Assembly: GCA_049999805.1 (NCBI GenBank)
Contig: JBNGIO010006258.1
Span: forward strand, 178,486-242,485
Length of the DNA: 64,000 nucleotides
Source of the DNA: Folioceros fuciformis
Taxonomy: Eukaryota; Anthocerotophyta; Anthocerotopsida; Anthocerotales
Reading direction: 5' to 3'
The number at the start of each line of letters is the position of its first letter. Position 1 is the stretch's first letter. Positions 1-17,739 of this stretch are shown here, one piece after another. The notes below the pieces were generated by a model. It worked only from the letters and a program-made list of their open reading frames with translations. It was not told the DNA's origin and searched no databases. Both the position numbers and the translations under genes were made by a program.

Positions 1-176
1 GATGATGATGGCAGGACAGCCTCGGGAGAGGTGAGCAGGGATTGGGGTAACGACATGATGGGGGTGGCCGGGGATGGGGAGATGAGGGAGATGAGCGGTG
101 GGTAGGCGAGGAGGGAGGAGTTATGTGAGCTGGCTGGCTGGGTGATGGGGTGTCATGGGGAAGCAGGGGCAGGGCC

Positions 177-2580
177 TTAGAGGAAGGAGAGAGTGGTGGT
201 GTCCGGGTCGCGGGCTTGGAACCGGAATGTACCACTGCGATCGTCCTCGATGCTGGCCCAGCTGCCCTCCATCACTGTGGTGGCTGCTGGGCGGGAGTGC
301 AGGTCGATCTGGCCAGTGTAGTGCACAGGACAGGGCTTGCCAGGAGCGTACAGCTTCGTCATGCGGAGTCTCAAGATGTGGGACTGTCGGGACACTGTGC
401 CTGTGCACGAGCCACGTGCAAGCGATGTGAGATGGGGGGATAGGTGCCATGGAAGCATGGGTTGGAGGGCAGGAAAGGAAAGGTGAGGGAAGGGTGGAAT
501 GAATTGGAGTAGTGGAACACTGTGGTGATGGGTAGGAGAACTGACCCAGGAATGTGAATGTTCCTGCCACGTCGCTGCCGAAACCGAAGATGCGGTTGCT
601 GCTGCTGATCACCAGGGCACCTCCGTCCACCAGCTGAGTGCCTGCTGCGCTTCCGGGGTTGCACACCTCTCGGTAGCCGGTCCAGTGGGCTCCATAACCT
701 GCTGCTGCACCTGTTTCAACCTTGTGCAGGAAAAATGTATGGGTGTCAGAGGGCTCGAACATGGCCACCATGTCGTGGAAGGTCCAGTGGCCTCGGATCT
801 GCTCTTGGCCGTCTTCGGAGCTCCTGATGCCGTCGTATTGGAGGCGGTAGCTGGGGTTGTTAAGGTACTGCTTCCGGAGCACCATCCGATCTTCTACCAC
901 AAAGTCACCTGTGGGCGGGATGGATGTTGGCTCTTAAAAGATTCCTGGTAACGTCTAAGAGCAGTAGGACTGCAGCCAGGATTTGAGTGGAGGTCTCAGA
1001 GTGTCTCACCTTCCCATGTCCACTCTCCTAGGTAGTCCACTCCGAAGCCGCAGGGGCGTGTGTCGTCCATGAGGAATGCCTTTGCGCTCATTTGCTTCTG
1101 GCTCCTGCGTTCCAGATACCATCCTTCCCATGCCTCCAGCTCACCAGCAAAATGGAGCGTTTTCTGAAATAGTCACAATCAGCGTATGTAAGGCGGAGTC
1201 TGTGCGTCAGTCAGGCTCATGGGTGAGACTTGTGTACCGAGGTGATTGCTTGGGCTTCAGGGATGGTGCTGATGCCAGTGGACGGTAATGGAGAGTGAAG
1301 ATGGAAAGTGCCGTACTTCTGATGCTTCACATCAGACCATTTGCCCTCAATGGTGATGGAATTGGTGGGAGTTAGAAACAATTGTCCCCAGAAGTGCAGA
1401 CAGTGAGGGCGTATGTCCGGCTGGTACATCTTCACAGAGGTAATCTTCAGCACACGATATTCTTGAGAGTATGTCCCTGTTCAAAGATACCAACATGGGT
1501 TGTCATGCCTGGAGACAGGAGTTTTACGTTGTTGCTCCTTTTATCAGCAGCGCAAATGAATCCCACCTGTGTGCATGAATTCCCCTTTAGTGTCTGTACC
1601 AAAGCCGAACACAACGTTCTGGCTGGTGAACACGAACACCGTGTCGTCGGTGCTCCGTTTATCGCTGCCAGACTCCCAGTAACCAGTCCAGTTGTGTCCA
1701 ATTGCTGAGACCACAGACGAGGCGTCTCTTTGAAGCGAGAAAGCTCCAGAGTTGTCTGGCCCCGCTGACCATGATCCTTGGAGCACCTCCTGCCCTTTCC
1801 TCAACAATCTTCTTCCGCTGTACTGAACGGTGTAGCCAGGGCTAGTCACATATTGCTTCCGGAGCAGCACTTGGTGGGTGCCAGTGGTCTCACCTGCATC
1901 GCTCCAGCCCGTCAGCACATCACATCCCATCCAACAGCACACCTCCAGGGGCTTCACGACTGCCCGGGCATACCTTCCCACGTCCACTGTCCGATCGCGT
2001 CATCACCATAGCCACATAGCCTGTTGGTGCCGGTCCGGAACAAGGTAGCTGTCATACTGTATGTCAGCCCCTCATTCACGTAACTGCCCTTCCAGCACTC
2101 CAAAACGTTCTGGGAACGAGGCTCCTGCTGGGGTGCAGTCTTCGCCGCCTCAAGAGGCCTTCTCAGTTCATTTACCGTGTTCTCCTCGTTTACAGCATCA
2201 GGAACTGGGCTGTGGAGCTCATGTTTGATATCACCTGCCAACCTAGCCTCCTTTTGCACATCCTTGATCCGCCCCGTCAGTCTCCCAACCAACTGAGACC
2301 ATCTCTGCCTAGTCAGAACCGCGAGATGCCGAGGCACAGAACTGGACTGTTCCTCCCAAGCCAGAGCTTGCGTGAGCAAGCCTACAGCCTCCTTCAACAG
2401 AGGCTCCACGGCCTGCACCCAGTTGTGCTCACCCGCGCCCTGAGGCTCCAAAAGCACCCGCCGGAGCTCCTCCCACGTCCCTAACGACTTGGTGGCCTCA
2501 GCAGCCGATTTGCTCACATGCTCCAGCAATGCCATGACTCCCATCCCTGCAGTAGCTGCTGGGTCCGCCATGGCAGCCAT
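177..2580 (-). CDS. Repeat-domain protein, two A-B-C modules, no U-box
   Basis: Function not recognised. The start is an ATG at 2580 (MAAMADPAATAG). The first exon (about 2580-1974) encodes an Ala/Leu/Glu-rich, probably helical N-terminus of about 160 residues and then the first repeat segment (ECWKGSY to GQWTWEG). Exon 2 (1893-1567) carries LRKQY, GSW, NWTGYWE and FGFGTD. Exon 3 (1476 to about 1238) carries VKMYQP, FWGQL and EGKW. The A-B-C triplet then repeats: A2 about 1165-1012 (EAWEGWY, CGFGVDYLGEWTWEG), B2 about 910-543 (LRKQYLN, HWTGYRE, FGFGSDVAGTF), C2 about 400-177 (MTKLYAPG, HYTGQ, MEGSW), ending at a stop at 177. Introns repeatedly follow the Gly of the G-x-D-x-x-G-x-[WF]-x-x-x-G motif. 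It is a paralogue of the gene at 39264-44078 but lacks the U-box-like part and has one module fewer. The sequence pattern suggests small beta-barrel or sandwich domains, which is inference. Confidence 0.7.
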
Positions 2581-3439
2581 TCGAGCCTGTGCTCCAAGCG
2601 CGAGTCGGGCTGTTAGTGTCACCGGGACGATGATGCTCCAAGCTAAGCTTCAGAGAGGTGTGGTCTCTGCCTCTTCGGTGGTGATGAATCTCGTACATAC
2701 TGTGGGAGCCTGTACAGACAGGTGAGTGCTTGCTGACGGTGGTGATTCCAACGTCTGGAGAATCCTGTGACCTGGTCCCAATCCAGTACAACATGACCTC
2801 AGCTGGTTATGACTGGGCAACCACCTGGTGAAGGCATATTTTTGCCATCTACTACATATCTAGCCCTGAGGAGTTTGCTCGATCGGTGATGCACGGCTGA
2901 TCAAGATCCTTAGAGCCAAGCCGTCCTTTGGTGGCAGTCATGTATACCGCCAAAGCGTGAGTGGAAGTCGATTCAGCCCGAAACCAGTTTTATCTGACCA
3001 CTGCTGACAGAAGCATGTGACTTGTACTTTTGCACGACAACCTTAAGCCGGATTCCGCAATGACACGAAAATTGCATGCCACTGCGTATGATTGCGGTAT
3101 CCACTAAAGGCATTGCGGTATCCAGGCATGCAGACTGAGAGTTTGCAGGACCCAGCTAAAAGAGAATACGAGATAAGGATGTTGGACAGATCCCGCACGA
3201 GATGTCGTATCGTGTGTCGTATGGACAGCTTGTCCCTTTCCTGGGCGCTGTCTTTTCCTTGATTTATATTGGCTTGTTTCATTCTAGCCCGCGTGGTGTG
3301 AAGGCGACGGAGGGTCTGTGTTGTGAGCTTCCATGTACACATTAAATTGTGATCGTCAACGGATACAGGGCTAGCAAATGGCTCTTGAGCGTGACGAAGC
3401 TGAATACATCGAAGCATCACAAGCTGGCTAATCCATCAC
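2581..3439. other. Intergenic, upstream of repeat-domain gene
   Basis: No convincing coding region is seen. It separates the divergent 5' end of the repeat-domain gene from the receptor-kinase pseudogene and presumably holds the promoter of the former. Confidence 0.5.
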
Positions 3440-4685
<1,246 letters not shown>

Positions 4686-4689
4686 TTCA

Positions 4690-5180
4690 CAAGGAATGAA
4701 AGTGAAAGCAGGGCATGACAAGGAAAGCTGGAAGGTCTTACAAATATGTCAGATCCGTCAGGTTCTCGATTTCGTCAAGTATAGTGGAATTGAAGTAGTA
4801 TTGCGCCATTTAGTCCTGCGAGCCGCACGGCTGGGTGAGCACAAATGCGGAACTGCAGGCACCTTACCTCCAGGAGGCAGGCCGTCAATTTGGGGAAAGA
4901 CGCTGACAAACTGACAGCTGAACAAGGTTTTTCAGTTTCGAGACATCGCTCGAGGAGGCAACAAGATCATTGTTGCCCAGATACCTGCATCACATATGAT
5001 CAAAGAAGTCAGAGACGGAGGCGAAATGTTCAGCAATCTTGCGCAGCGGGGAAACGCACTTTTGGACTGTCAGCCAGAAGGTGAAGGTATTTCCGCACAC
5101 ACACAGACCGGCCAGGAACCTTACAGCTGGCGAAGCTGACTGAGTTGGAAAAACTGGTCAAGGATTGTAAAGGACACCAG
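4690..5180 (-). pseudogene. LRR ectodomain fragment of duplicated receptor kinase
   Basis: The text matches 10390-10860 of the receptor-kinase gene in the same orientation. For example, the stretch around 4915-4990 (gctgaacaaggtttttcagt) and that around 5125-5155 (ctggcgaagctgactgagtt) have close counterparts at 10622-10700 and 10815-10850. These are LRR exons and introns on the minus strand. They directly abut the plus-strand kinase copy, so this locus has been rearranged: the kinase part is inverted relative to the ectodomain part. Small indels and substitutions break the LRR frames. Confidence 0.75.
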
Positions 5181-7071
5181 TAACGATTCGGACAGGCCTG
5201 AACAAATCGTCCAAGGATTGAACGGCAGTATTTGTATCCGATCTTGTTTTCTCCGGTATTTGCTCTTGCGGCACACGATTCGTTGTATCTTCCGGGCTAG
5301 CCGAGAAGCCCGGCCCTCATTTCCACTCGATTGAATCTGTAACGAGTCTTCCAGAAGCGCTGCGGCAGCACTGATCAGCTTGTCCTGATGGGGATTACCA
5401 TCTCTGTCAGCTTCTAGAAAGGCAGTACAGAATGCAATGGTTCTTGTCCGAAGGCAAGCTGTGAGGATCTAAAGCCGTTTTGTATATGTGTGTCGAGGGA
5501 CCACAACATCAAATCTAGATTATGAATTGTGTTACAGTCTCCAGGCCTTCTAAGTGGAATATTTGCATGCAGTATTAGGTGCGTGTTCTACAGCAGCTTC
5601 GTGTTCATGCTTCCAGGTGAAGCCATACTAGTTGTTGTCCACGTCGTTTTCGGCTGGTCAGGTTTTGGATTCGAGCCTTGAGTCCTGTCGCCTCCACGTT
5701 TCCGGCTCATGGCTCTACGTCTGATACTCGTGATGTTGGACTGTTACAATCTGTCAATGGTATTACCGAAGCAGAAGTTGTTCGAACTTGCAGAACTTCG
5801 AGAGTCGTGCCAGATTGGACAACTTCTGAGGCAGCATCTCGAAGATGCATTGTTCGTCCATCCGTGGACTTCCTTTTCGGTTTCACAAGCTTTTGCTCCT
5901 CTACTTTACAATCTGAAGAAAACCTTTACGTTGTGAGCCATTTGTTCTGTGCTTGTTGTAGGACTAGCACATGTCTTCCCCTTCATAACAGAGCACTTGA
6001 GACAGCCATTCGAGTTGCATCTACAAGCGATCAAGCTCCGTGACTGAACAAGCTCCTGACGCTCACCTCCGAAAAGGACATCGCATGCATGCTAACTATG
6101 GAGTACGACATCACCGGGCAACTGTTGTAACCAGAGAAACGACCCTCCACGTGGTGTGTGAATGAATGCTCTCGACCCTGAAAGGCTGCACGAAAATCCG
6201 CCTTCTCAGGTGTGTGAGGAGTATAGTTCCTACCCAAGTACTCTACACTTGCATGCAGCATAGAGATGGGTATGAGAGACGTGGTGAGAAAGCTGAGCGA
6301 ACCAGATCAGGAGACGGGAGAGGGAAGGGCAGGTACCATTTCCACCGCGTACCAGGACAGAGATCTGCAATTCAATTTTTGTAGCTGGGACTAGGAAAAC
6401 AGTGAAGGTATCATAGAGAGTGTTACCATACACCATCCTCAGACTGCGTCCTGATCCATAGAAGACTAAGTGGGAAAGTACAGGATTATGCCATCATACA
6501 CCTCCCGCGGCCGACGATTTCGTCCCAACTTTCAACGAGAGAATTGAATTGCAAATCAGTGCGGAAGTATCAATTTGCTTTTATAATCGCCTCCCCTTGG
6601 CCTCATCTGACCGAGAAATCTACTGCAGTTCCCACGCTGTTGAGATGGACACGCCCTGCAACAATTCGGCCTAACGTTCGCTCCAGCTTAAGATGAAGCT
6701 TGCAAACAACTTATGCAGCACTTAACATAGAGTGGTACTGACCCCAACGACTTCTGTAGTGGAAGACAACCTGCCAGCCATGTCCATACGGCATATCAGA
6801 AATGCGAAACCATCAACACCTTCAGGTTTCCGTACCTGCCCGAAGCAGCGAGTGCCCAAATTTACCTGTGATACTCGAACGTCTTCACTGAGGCATGGAG
6901 GACGGCTCCACATTGGCAGTCTGCATTGAATTCACAAGTACATAAAAGCAGCCAGTGTACGCTCATCACTCCAAGTATTCCGAGTTTCTAGGCACTAGGA
7001 ACCCTGAACCGTCACTGAGGGGCCCTGAAACAGACCAGATAAGCACCCCCGTCAATCCCTCAATCATGGTC
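5181..7071. other. Intergenic spacer between the two kinase copies
   Basis: Only short open frames without recognisable domains are present. I see no gene, tRNA or clear repeat here. It is the roughly 2-kb spacer between the two copies of the receptor-kinase sequence. Confidence 0.5.
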
Positions 7072-11799
<4,728 letters not shown>

Positions 11800-13492
11800 G
11801 CGGAGCGCGGAACTCGATCTCGTGTCACCAGAACGCATCCGATACAATCCGCTCTCCTCCTCTTCACCAACGAACCTACACAATCTGTCGACTAGTCTCC
11901 ACACAAATCTCGGATCCAACACGGTCACCAACAGCTTGCCGCACCGCTCCAAGCAAGCCACCACTCAGGGTCTCTCAAATCAAGGCTCCTCCTGAGACAT
12001 CGACACCCAGCCTCCAGCAGCTCGACCTCTCCGTCACCGGATCCACATTTCCACGCGAATCGCAGCTCTTCACCCAACACCCGATCCTGGCTCCACATCC
12101 AGCCAGCAAGCCGAAGAGGATCGCCCGAGCTGCTGGCTCTTCCTGCTGCAAAGCGATAACAAATCTGGCACTGCGACCGCTCCCCGGGATCGTGGTGCAG
12201 CCAATTCCGCCAGAGGCCTAGTGTTTGTCCTTGGTGCTGGCCCGTCATGCAGGATCCGGAGTCACGGCAATCAACCAGGAGCCGGCATGCGGATAAGGGC
12301 CAGAGCAGCAAGAGGGGCTACAGCCTCTTTCTGGCGTAAGAGACTCGCGGGAGCAGACCCTCCTGGCTGGCATTCGACGAGCATTTCCTATTCCTGGCGT
12401 TTAACTATTGTCCTCGCTCTACCCCTTCACAGAAGGATCAGTCGGGAATTTGTGTGGAGCCCCAACCGACCTTCCGCAAGCTGCGAAAGGTGCCAACCAA
12501 CTTCCCTGTACCACACATTCCTGCTCCTCCACGCTACGTCACGACGTAAATCCCCACGATAATCAAGCTTTCTTTAAAAGGACGCGATGGCGTACTGATC
12601 AACCCTGATCAGTCAGTCAATTCCGACAAGCTTCCCTTCGACGCAAAGATGGACTGTGAATTTTGTTTTGTTGTTATCCCGCAATAGTTGCTGGGTCTAA
12701 TCGGCACCGGCTCCCCCATTCCCTTCTGGGTGACCAAGCCACAGGAGCCCTTGAATTTCTGGATCAAAGGAATGATGGTGGCCGTGAGGGGTGAGGGTCT
12801 GTTGAGCGCAGGAACTGCTGGGGTTCACTGTCTGTGTAGATGGGAATGGGTGGGGGAGGACATCTCCCAAATCCCTAAGGGCTTCATTTAGAAGCTTCGG
12901 CGGATGCTGCCAGTTTTATAGCAGGAGCTGCTAGTGGTTAGGGAGCGCCGACGAGAGGTATTAATCCGTTTGCAAACGTCCGATGGCCAGCTTTCTCTTT
13001 GAGCTCATGATGGGGAATGACGGATTTGGATGTGGCATGGAATCTCTGAATATCAACGCTTCCAAGGTGTTTAGTGCTCCCGTAGCTATGGCGTCGAATT
13101 TCAGCAGGAGGAGAAGTTGAAGGTTCGTACTGATGTCTGGACTACTCTCAGGTAGTTTCTTCCTGCTGCTTACCTTGAGGATTTTGGAAACTTTGTCGGT
13201 CGTGTGTTCCCTAGTGTGACAGTGATCGTTGCGGATGGAAGTTACTACTGGTTTATGATGTTGTTCATAACGGAATTCATCGACTTGAGAAGAAGATCAA
13301 GGATAGTGGATAGCAACGCTGTTCAAGAGGATAGCTGTCCAAGTGCTGGTAGGGAACTCCACTCCCTCCTTGGTGTGGAAATGCAGAGTTGATAACCGAT
13401 GGAGTGTAGGCAGGAATGAATGAGCTAATCGTAGCTTCAGTACTGACGCATTTGGTTTCAAGAAGCGAGGCTGGATTTGCTGCCTTCTGGAT
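11800..13492. other. Intergenic, upstream of receptor kinase
   Basis: GC-rich sequence containing short frames in several phases and no recognisable domain. It probably holds the promoter and 5' leader of the receptor kinase. No gene is supported. Confidence 0.5.
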
Positions 13493-13528
13493 GAATGATT
13501 CCCAGAATGATTCCCAGAATGATTCCCA
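13493..13528. repeat. 12-bp tandem repeat, three copies
   Basis: Three perfect copies of gaatgattccca in tandem. Confidence 0.9.
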
Positions 13529-13805
13529 TCTTGTCCAGCATTCAAGACTGGAACAATATGTCTCTAATTGAACTCACGTCCGAGGCCTGCCTTCATCACG
13601 AAGCGGCATTAGGCAAAGCGGAAATTGTGTAGCCTACGCCCCATCTCCCCGATGGTGAACAACTGGAATTGAGGCGTGGAAGGTCTGAACAGGTGATAAC
13701 AATTTGTACGTGTTGACGGAGCTGCCATAATCTTCCCAGAATGTCCAGTGACATTGGAATGCTTTATGGATGGAATGACATTGTTCGTTATTCCCATGTC
13801 AGAGT

Positions 13806-13980
13806 AACACGTTTGCTGTTCTTTGTCCACATGACAGATACAGTGCAGTATGTAAGTATGTAAGGGATTTGTTGTTCTTCGTCCACATGACAGAGAAACC
13901 GTAACAAGGATTTGTTGTTCTTTGTGCACATGACAGAGAAACTAAGGGATTTGTTGTTCTTCGTCCACATCACAGAAGAA
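13806..13980. repeat. Minisatellite, four degenerate copies
   Basis: The core ttgttgttctt(t/c)gt(c/g)cacatgacaga occurs four times (near 13813, 13869, 13911 and 13950) with about 40-56 bases between starts and variable linkers. No coding role is apparent. Confidence 0.85.
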
Positions 13981-15383
13981 CTGTGAAAGAGTTGGACTTA
14001 CTCTATTCCCACGCGCATAGAAACGTCGTACTGTGATTCTCACACCTCCGGGGTCCCGATTCTGTTAGTTTGAAATACGTGGAGGAGCGGGCTCTGGATG
14101 TGCAAAGTGAGAAGTCTGTGAAGATGAAAGGATGTGACAGATTACCTGGAGTGATGCCCAGGCTCCCTTTTCTTCACACAGCAAGGGCTTCTTGCAATCC
14201 TGCCTGCACTCACATCTAGCTCCCTTCCTGAACTTGGATCTTCTACCTTGCAGAGGTCCACACCCGGTGGAGGCCTTCCATGGACACACTATCATCAGCG
14301 ATATGATGAAAAACCAGAGTGATGTCCTCGGTGAGAGCTCATCTCCGGCTTCCTGACACGTTCCACTTCCTGAGAGTTTCTTAGTCGTTCCAGCAACTGC
14401 TCTAGGCTTCCTGGTCTTAGACTTCTTCAGAAATTATTCTCAGACAGGCCATTATTCATGAGCTTTCTTGCATCAGAAGCAGTCCAACAGCCCTCATTAC
14501 TCTCTGATCTGGTTTCTATTTCTTTCGGGCTGGTTGTTCACCCGCAGGTCCTGTTCGTCTGCAGTCCAACACATGATTTTCAGTGCAGGCAAACCCTCAA
14601 GCTCTTCTTTAAATAGAGCCTTGCAACTTATCGGTCGATCTCCTGTACCCCCGGGCATAGCTGGGAACGGCAATCCAATCCCCTGCACCACACTCGTCCG
14701 AAACCCCCAGCGATCGGACACAGACAAACCTCCGCGGCCTCCACACCTGACGTCCGTCACGAGCTCCAGTTCTGACGGCATCTCGGACACAGTCCAACCC
14801 CAGACCTCCAAGATCAAACTCGTGGCACGCCTCTACAGCTGTCATGGGAATGGGAGCTCCCCCACGAACTACCTGCATCAGATCCAATTTCAACCTACGC
14901 ACCACACCCCACTCAGTCCGCCAGCGATTCGCATCTGCCACCGCCAGATCCGCGAGCAAACGCAGGTCTCCCTGACTGCCGGTCCCGCCTCCACATCCCG
15001 CTCTGACAGCAACGCCAGACACAAGCAACTGTCAGGTCTATTTCTTTTCTGCCCCGGCCCATCTCCCGAGTGGTGTAGCTACGGGTCAAGCAAGCAACGA
15101 GGTTTGTAAACCACCAACCGCAATCTCGCATATATTACAATAGGTCGCAATTTAATAGGTCCAAGGAATATACTCACTGCGTGCATAAATCGGATCCGGT
15201 TTCTCACCCTCGTATCTCGAGTAGCCCTCCTATCTCGCATAGGAGCAAGAAGGAATTGAAGATCGTCTATGATTCTACATCCCCTAGTTATTTTTTATTA
15301 TAAAAAAAGATGTAAAATTTAATCTATTCTAAAGATTGGAGATCAACTCGAGCAAGGGTTCCTAGCCTCTTCAAATATCATTT
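13981..15383. other. Unassigned stretch with no supported gene
   Basis: Open frames occur on both strands around 14465-15110 (for example a 213-codon frame on + and a 139-codon one on -). None has a recognisable domain, and their coexistence on both strands suggests compositional chance. Confidence 0.4.
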
Positions 15384-15722
15384 TCAAAAATTACTTGCTG
15401 TTTCCCAAATGTCATGATGTGGGTTGACAAATGGCCTACTTACCACCGATGTCAAAGAAGCTGCTTGATATGCACTTGTTGCTGTTCTAAAAGCTATATT
15501 GGCCAATGCTCGTTTCAAAGCAATGGATACACGTTCTTGAATTGGAAGGGTCTTGAATTGGAAGGGTCCATGTACTTTGGGGAAAACCATAAACCCAAAT
15601 TGGTGGGGTGCAAGATGCACTTGGAAGTGCTCCTGAAGTTGAATTACGATACTTCGGCTGATAATGTGTGGAAACACTGCTCCCACAGCAATAGGACGCA
15701 CTCTTTAGGTGGGCTTTTCCAA
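15384..15722 (-). pseudogene. Reverse-transcriptase relic, non-LTR (LINE-like)
   Basis: A short open frame reads RPIAVGAVFPHIISRSI followed by LAPHQFGF. This resembles the RPI-x-x-GE-x-x-R-R-L-x-S-K and P-x-Q-F-G-V block of non-LTR reverse transcriptases often seen as relics in land-plant genomes. The catalytic part is absent. The identification rests on one conserved block, so it is tentative. Confidence 0.45.
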
Positions 15723-16140
15723 TGCAAGTAGCCTACTTATTGCCAAAACTTAAGAGATTCGATTGAGAACTTCGCTCCTAGCCGCAGTAGCCGCTAGTAT
15801 ACAAAGCTTCGAAAAACCACTTCATGAGATCCTCAGGATAAAAATAATCTCAAAAATCATCATAAACTATACCAGACAAACCCCCTAAAGAAAGTCTCGA
15901 CGCAAAAGAGAGTGTATGCCCAAAAACATCCCTATCCAAGCCAAAAGGCTGCTTGACCGTGTGGTCAAGAGATCTTGCGATATAGTGTCATGAGGTTTTG
16001 GGTGAAGGACATGAAGTGTAGCAATGGTGTTCTTAGTTGTAGATGCAGCCGGCTCAAGGCGCAATGCTTAAGCAACCCATGCATATTCACCATCCTTGCC
16101 GAACATGAGACATCGCTTGAGATGCGCTGTAAATGGGTCA

Positions 16141-16145
16141 TGGCA
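16141..16145. repeat. Target-site duplication TGGCA, left copy
   Basis: The 5-bp tggca directly flanks the left LTR and is repeated exactly at 20874-20878 outside the right LTR, as expected for Copia integration. Confidence 0.8.
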
Positions 16146-16350
16146 AGTGAAGCGAGAAGAATCTTACGAACTCGCTCAGCAGAAGTACACACGGAAGAAG
16201 AAGTCTATTATGCACAAAGCATTACAATATGTAGGCCTGATAAGCAGTTGTAGAAAGAAGTTAAATAACTGACTAACCTGAATAACTACCTAGCCCCTAT
16301 TCACACCTAGCTAGATAATAAGAAACACTAATAAACTATCTCCTTTCTCA
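16146..16350 (-). repeat. 3' LTR of the Copia element
   Basis: About 205 bp, the direct counterpart of 20673-20873, with around eight substitutions and one 4-base indel between the two. On the element strand it begins TGAGAAAGG and ends CACT. Confidence 0.88.
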
Positions 16351-16648
16351 CCCCCTCTGTTTCGCTATTATTCTAGCCAGCTAATTCAAACTTCGTGTTT
16401 GTTCACAACCGCTGTCGATAGTAGAAGCTTCGCTTGCTCATATGATGCTCATGAATCCTTCTTCAAATCTGTTCGATACGCCCTGCGTTTTGAGGCCGTA
16501 TGGATTCAATACTGCCTCCTGGCAGGCTTGATGCGGCTAGGGCCGTTTTTTCTGCCGCCCAGTGTGTCCTTATAATCAGCGCCTGCCTGGAGGATTTCCA
16601 TGTGAGCCATATGCGACTTGGGCCACGCTTTCTCCAAGATAACGTCTG

Positions 16649-17032
16649 TCAGGCCCAATCCCTCACATGCTTTTGATGCAGCGGACCAGGCAGAGGTTTC
16701 GTCAGGATGTCTGCCAGGTTTTCCTCAGTCGCCACATACCTCAAACTCACTTCTCCCTCAGATATGAGCTGTCGGATATAGTGGTGTTTAATTTCGATAT
16801 GTTTTGTTCTGGCGTGATAGATAGGATTCTGGGATAGAGCTATCGCTGATTGTGAATCACACAACAGCTCAATAGGATGCTCATATTTCTGGCCTAACCC
16901 TTCTGCAAATTTCCTGTGGGATACAAGTTCTTTTGCCGTCTCAAAGCAGGCAGCATATTCGGCCTCTGTCGAGGAGAGGCAAATGGTCTGAAGGCGCTTA
17001 CTGCTCCAAGAAAGCGAGGCAGAAATCGCCAT
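16649..17032 (-). pseudogene. Copia RNase H region
   Basis: The frame contains SASLSWSSKRLQTICLSSTEAEY, LLCDSQSAIALSQNP, HARTKHIEIKHHYIR and NLADILTKPLPG. These are the conserved RNase H blocks at the C-terminus of Copia polyproteins. It lies in the same frame as the preceding RT piece and is separated from it by a stop at 17060. Confidence 0.9.
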
Positions 17033-17059
17033 TACTGCATACGCAGCTGTCGAGCGCCT

Positions 17060-17665
17060 CTATTCAGCATCGCCGGCCCAGTTCGAGTCCGTAAACCCTA
17101 CCAAGCTGAGCATATTGTTTTGTGTTGCTTCATTTTGCTGTTGCCAATAGACTAGTCCTAGATTTTGTGTTCCTTTTAAATAGTGCATGATGCGCTTCAC
17201 GGCTGTCCTGTGATATGTGCCTGGGTTCTGGAAGAACTGGCAACAGAGACTAACAGCCTTACTGATATCGGGCCTTGTGCTCACTTGCAGGTGCTGCAGT
17301 GAGCCACAAGCCTGCCTGAAGGGCACTAGAGACATGGCTTTTATCTCAGCTTCAGTTGTTGGACAGGTTTCAGAGGTCAGCTTGGCTGATGCAGCCATTG
17401 GTGTCTGAACGGGTTTTGCTGTGCTCATATTATACTTGATTAAGATTTGTTCTACATAAGCACTTTGGCTTAATGAACTATAGTGATCCTGCCAGCTGCG
17501 TTCGATTTTGATCCCTCGAAAGGAGTGTAGCTCACCCAAATCACTCATGGCGAACTCAGCTGCCAGCATCTTTTTCACCTTGGCCATGGTGCCTTGCAGA
17601 CTATTCAAGACTAGCATTGTGTCGTCCACATATAGTGCCAGTATGACGAAGCCGTCTTGTCTTGC
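17060..17665 (-). pseudogene. Copia reverse transcriptase, second half
   Basis: The frame begins with the catalytic block LYVDDTMLVL and continues through SDLGELHSFRGIKIER, QTPMAASAKL, LQHLQVSTRPDI, RIMHYLKGTQNLGL and FTDSNWAGD, where a stop replaces the following Asp/Arg-rich segment. It is in a different phase from the upstream RT half, so at least one frameshift lies near 17660-17740. Confidence 0.9.
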
Positions 17666-17739
17666 AGTTTGTAGATGTTGCTGTCACTAGGATTCTTCTC
17701 GAATCCACTGGCTATAAGGTATGTGTCAATGCGATTAAA

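Noticed and set aside
13806-13980. Regular repeats with spacers, superficially CRISPR-like
   Set aside because: Only four degenerate copies, linkers that resemble each other, a plant nuclear context and no associated genes; this is a minisatellite.
14468-15109. 213-codon plus-strand frame and overlapping minus-strand frames
   Set aside because: Both strands are open at once, there are no domain landmarks, and composition looks random.
16148-16350. LTR boundaries set by TG...CA
   Set aside because: That choice leaves two unexplained bases between LTR and primer site and destroys the perfect TGGCA target duplication.
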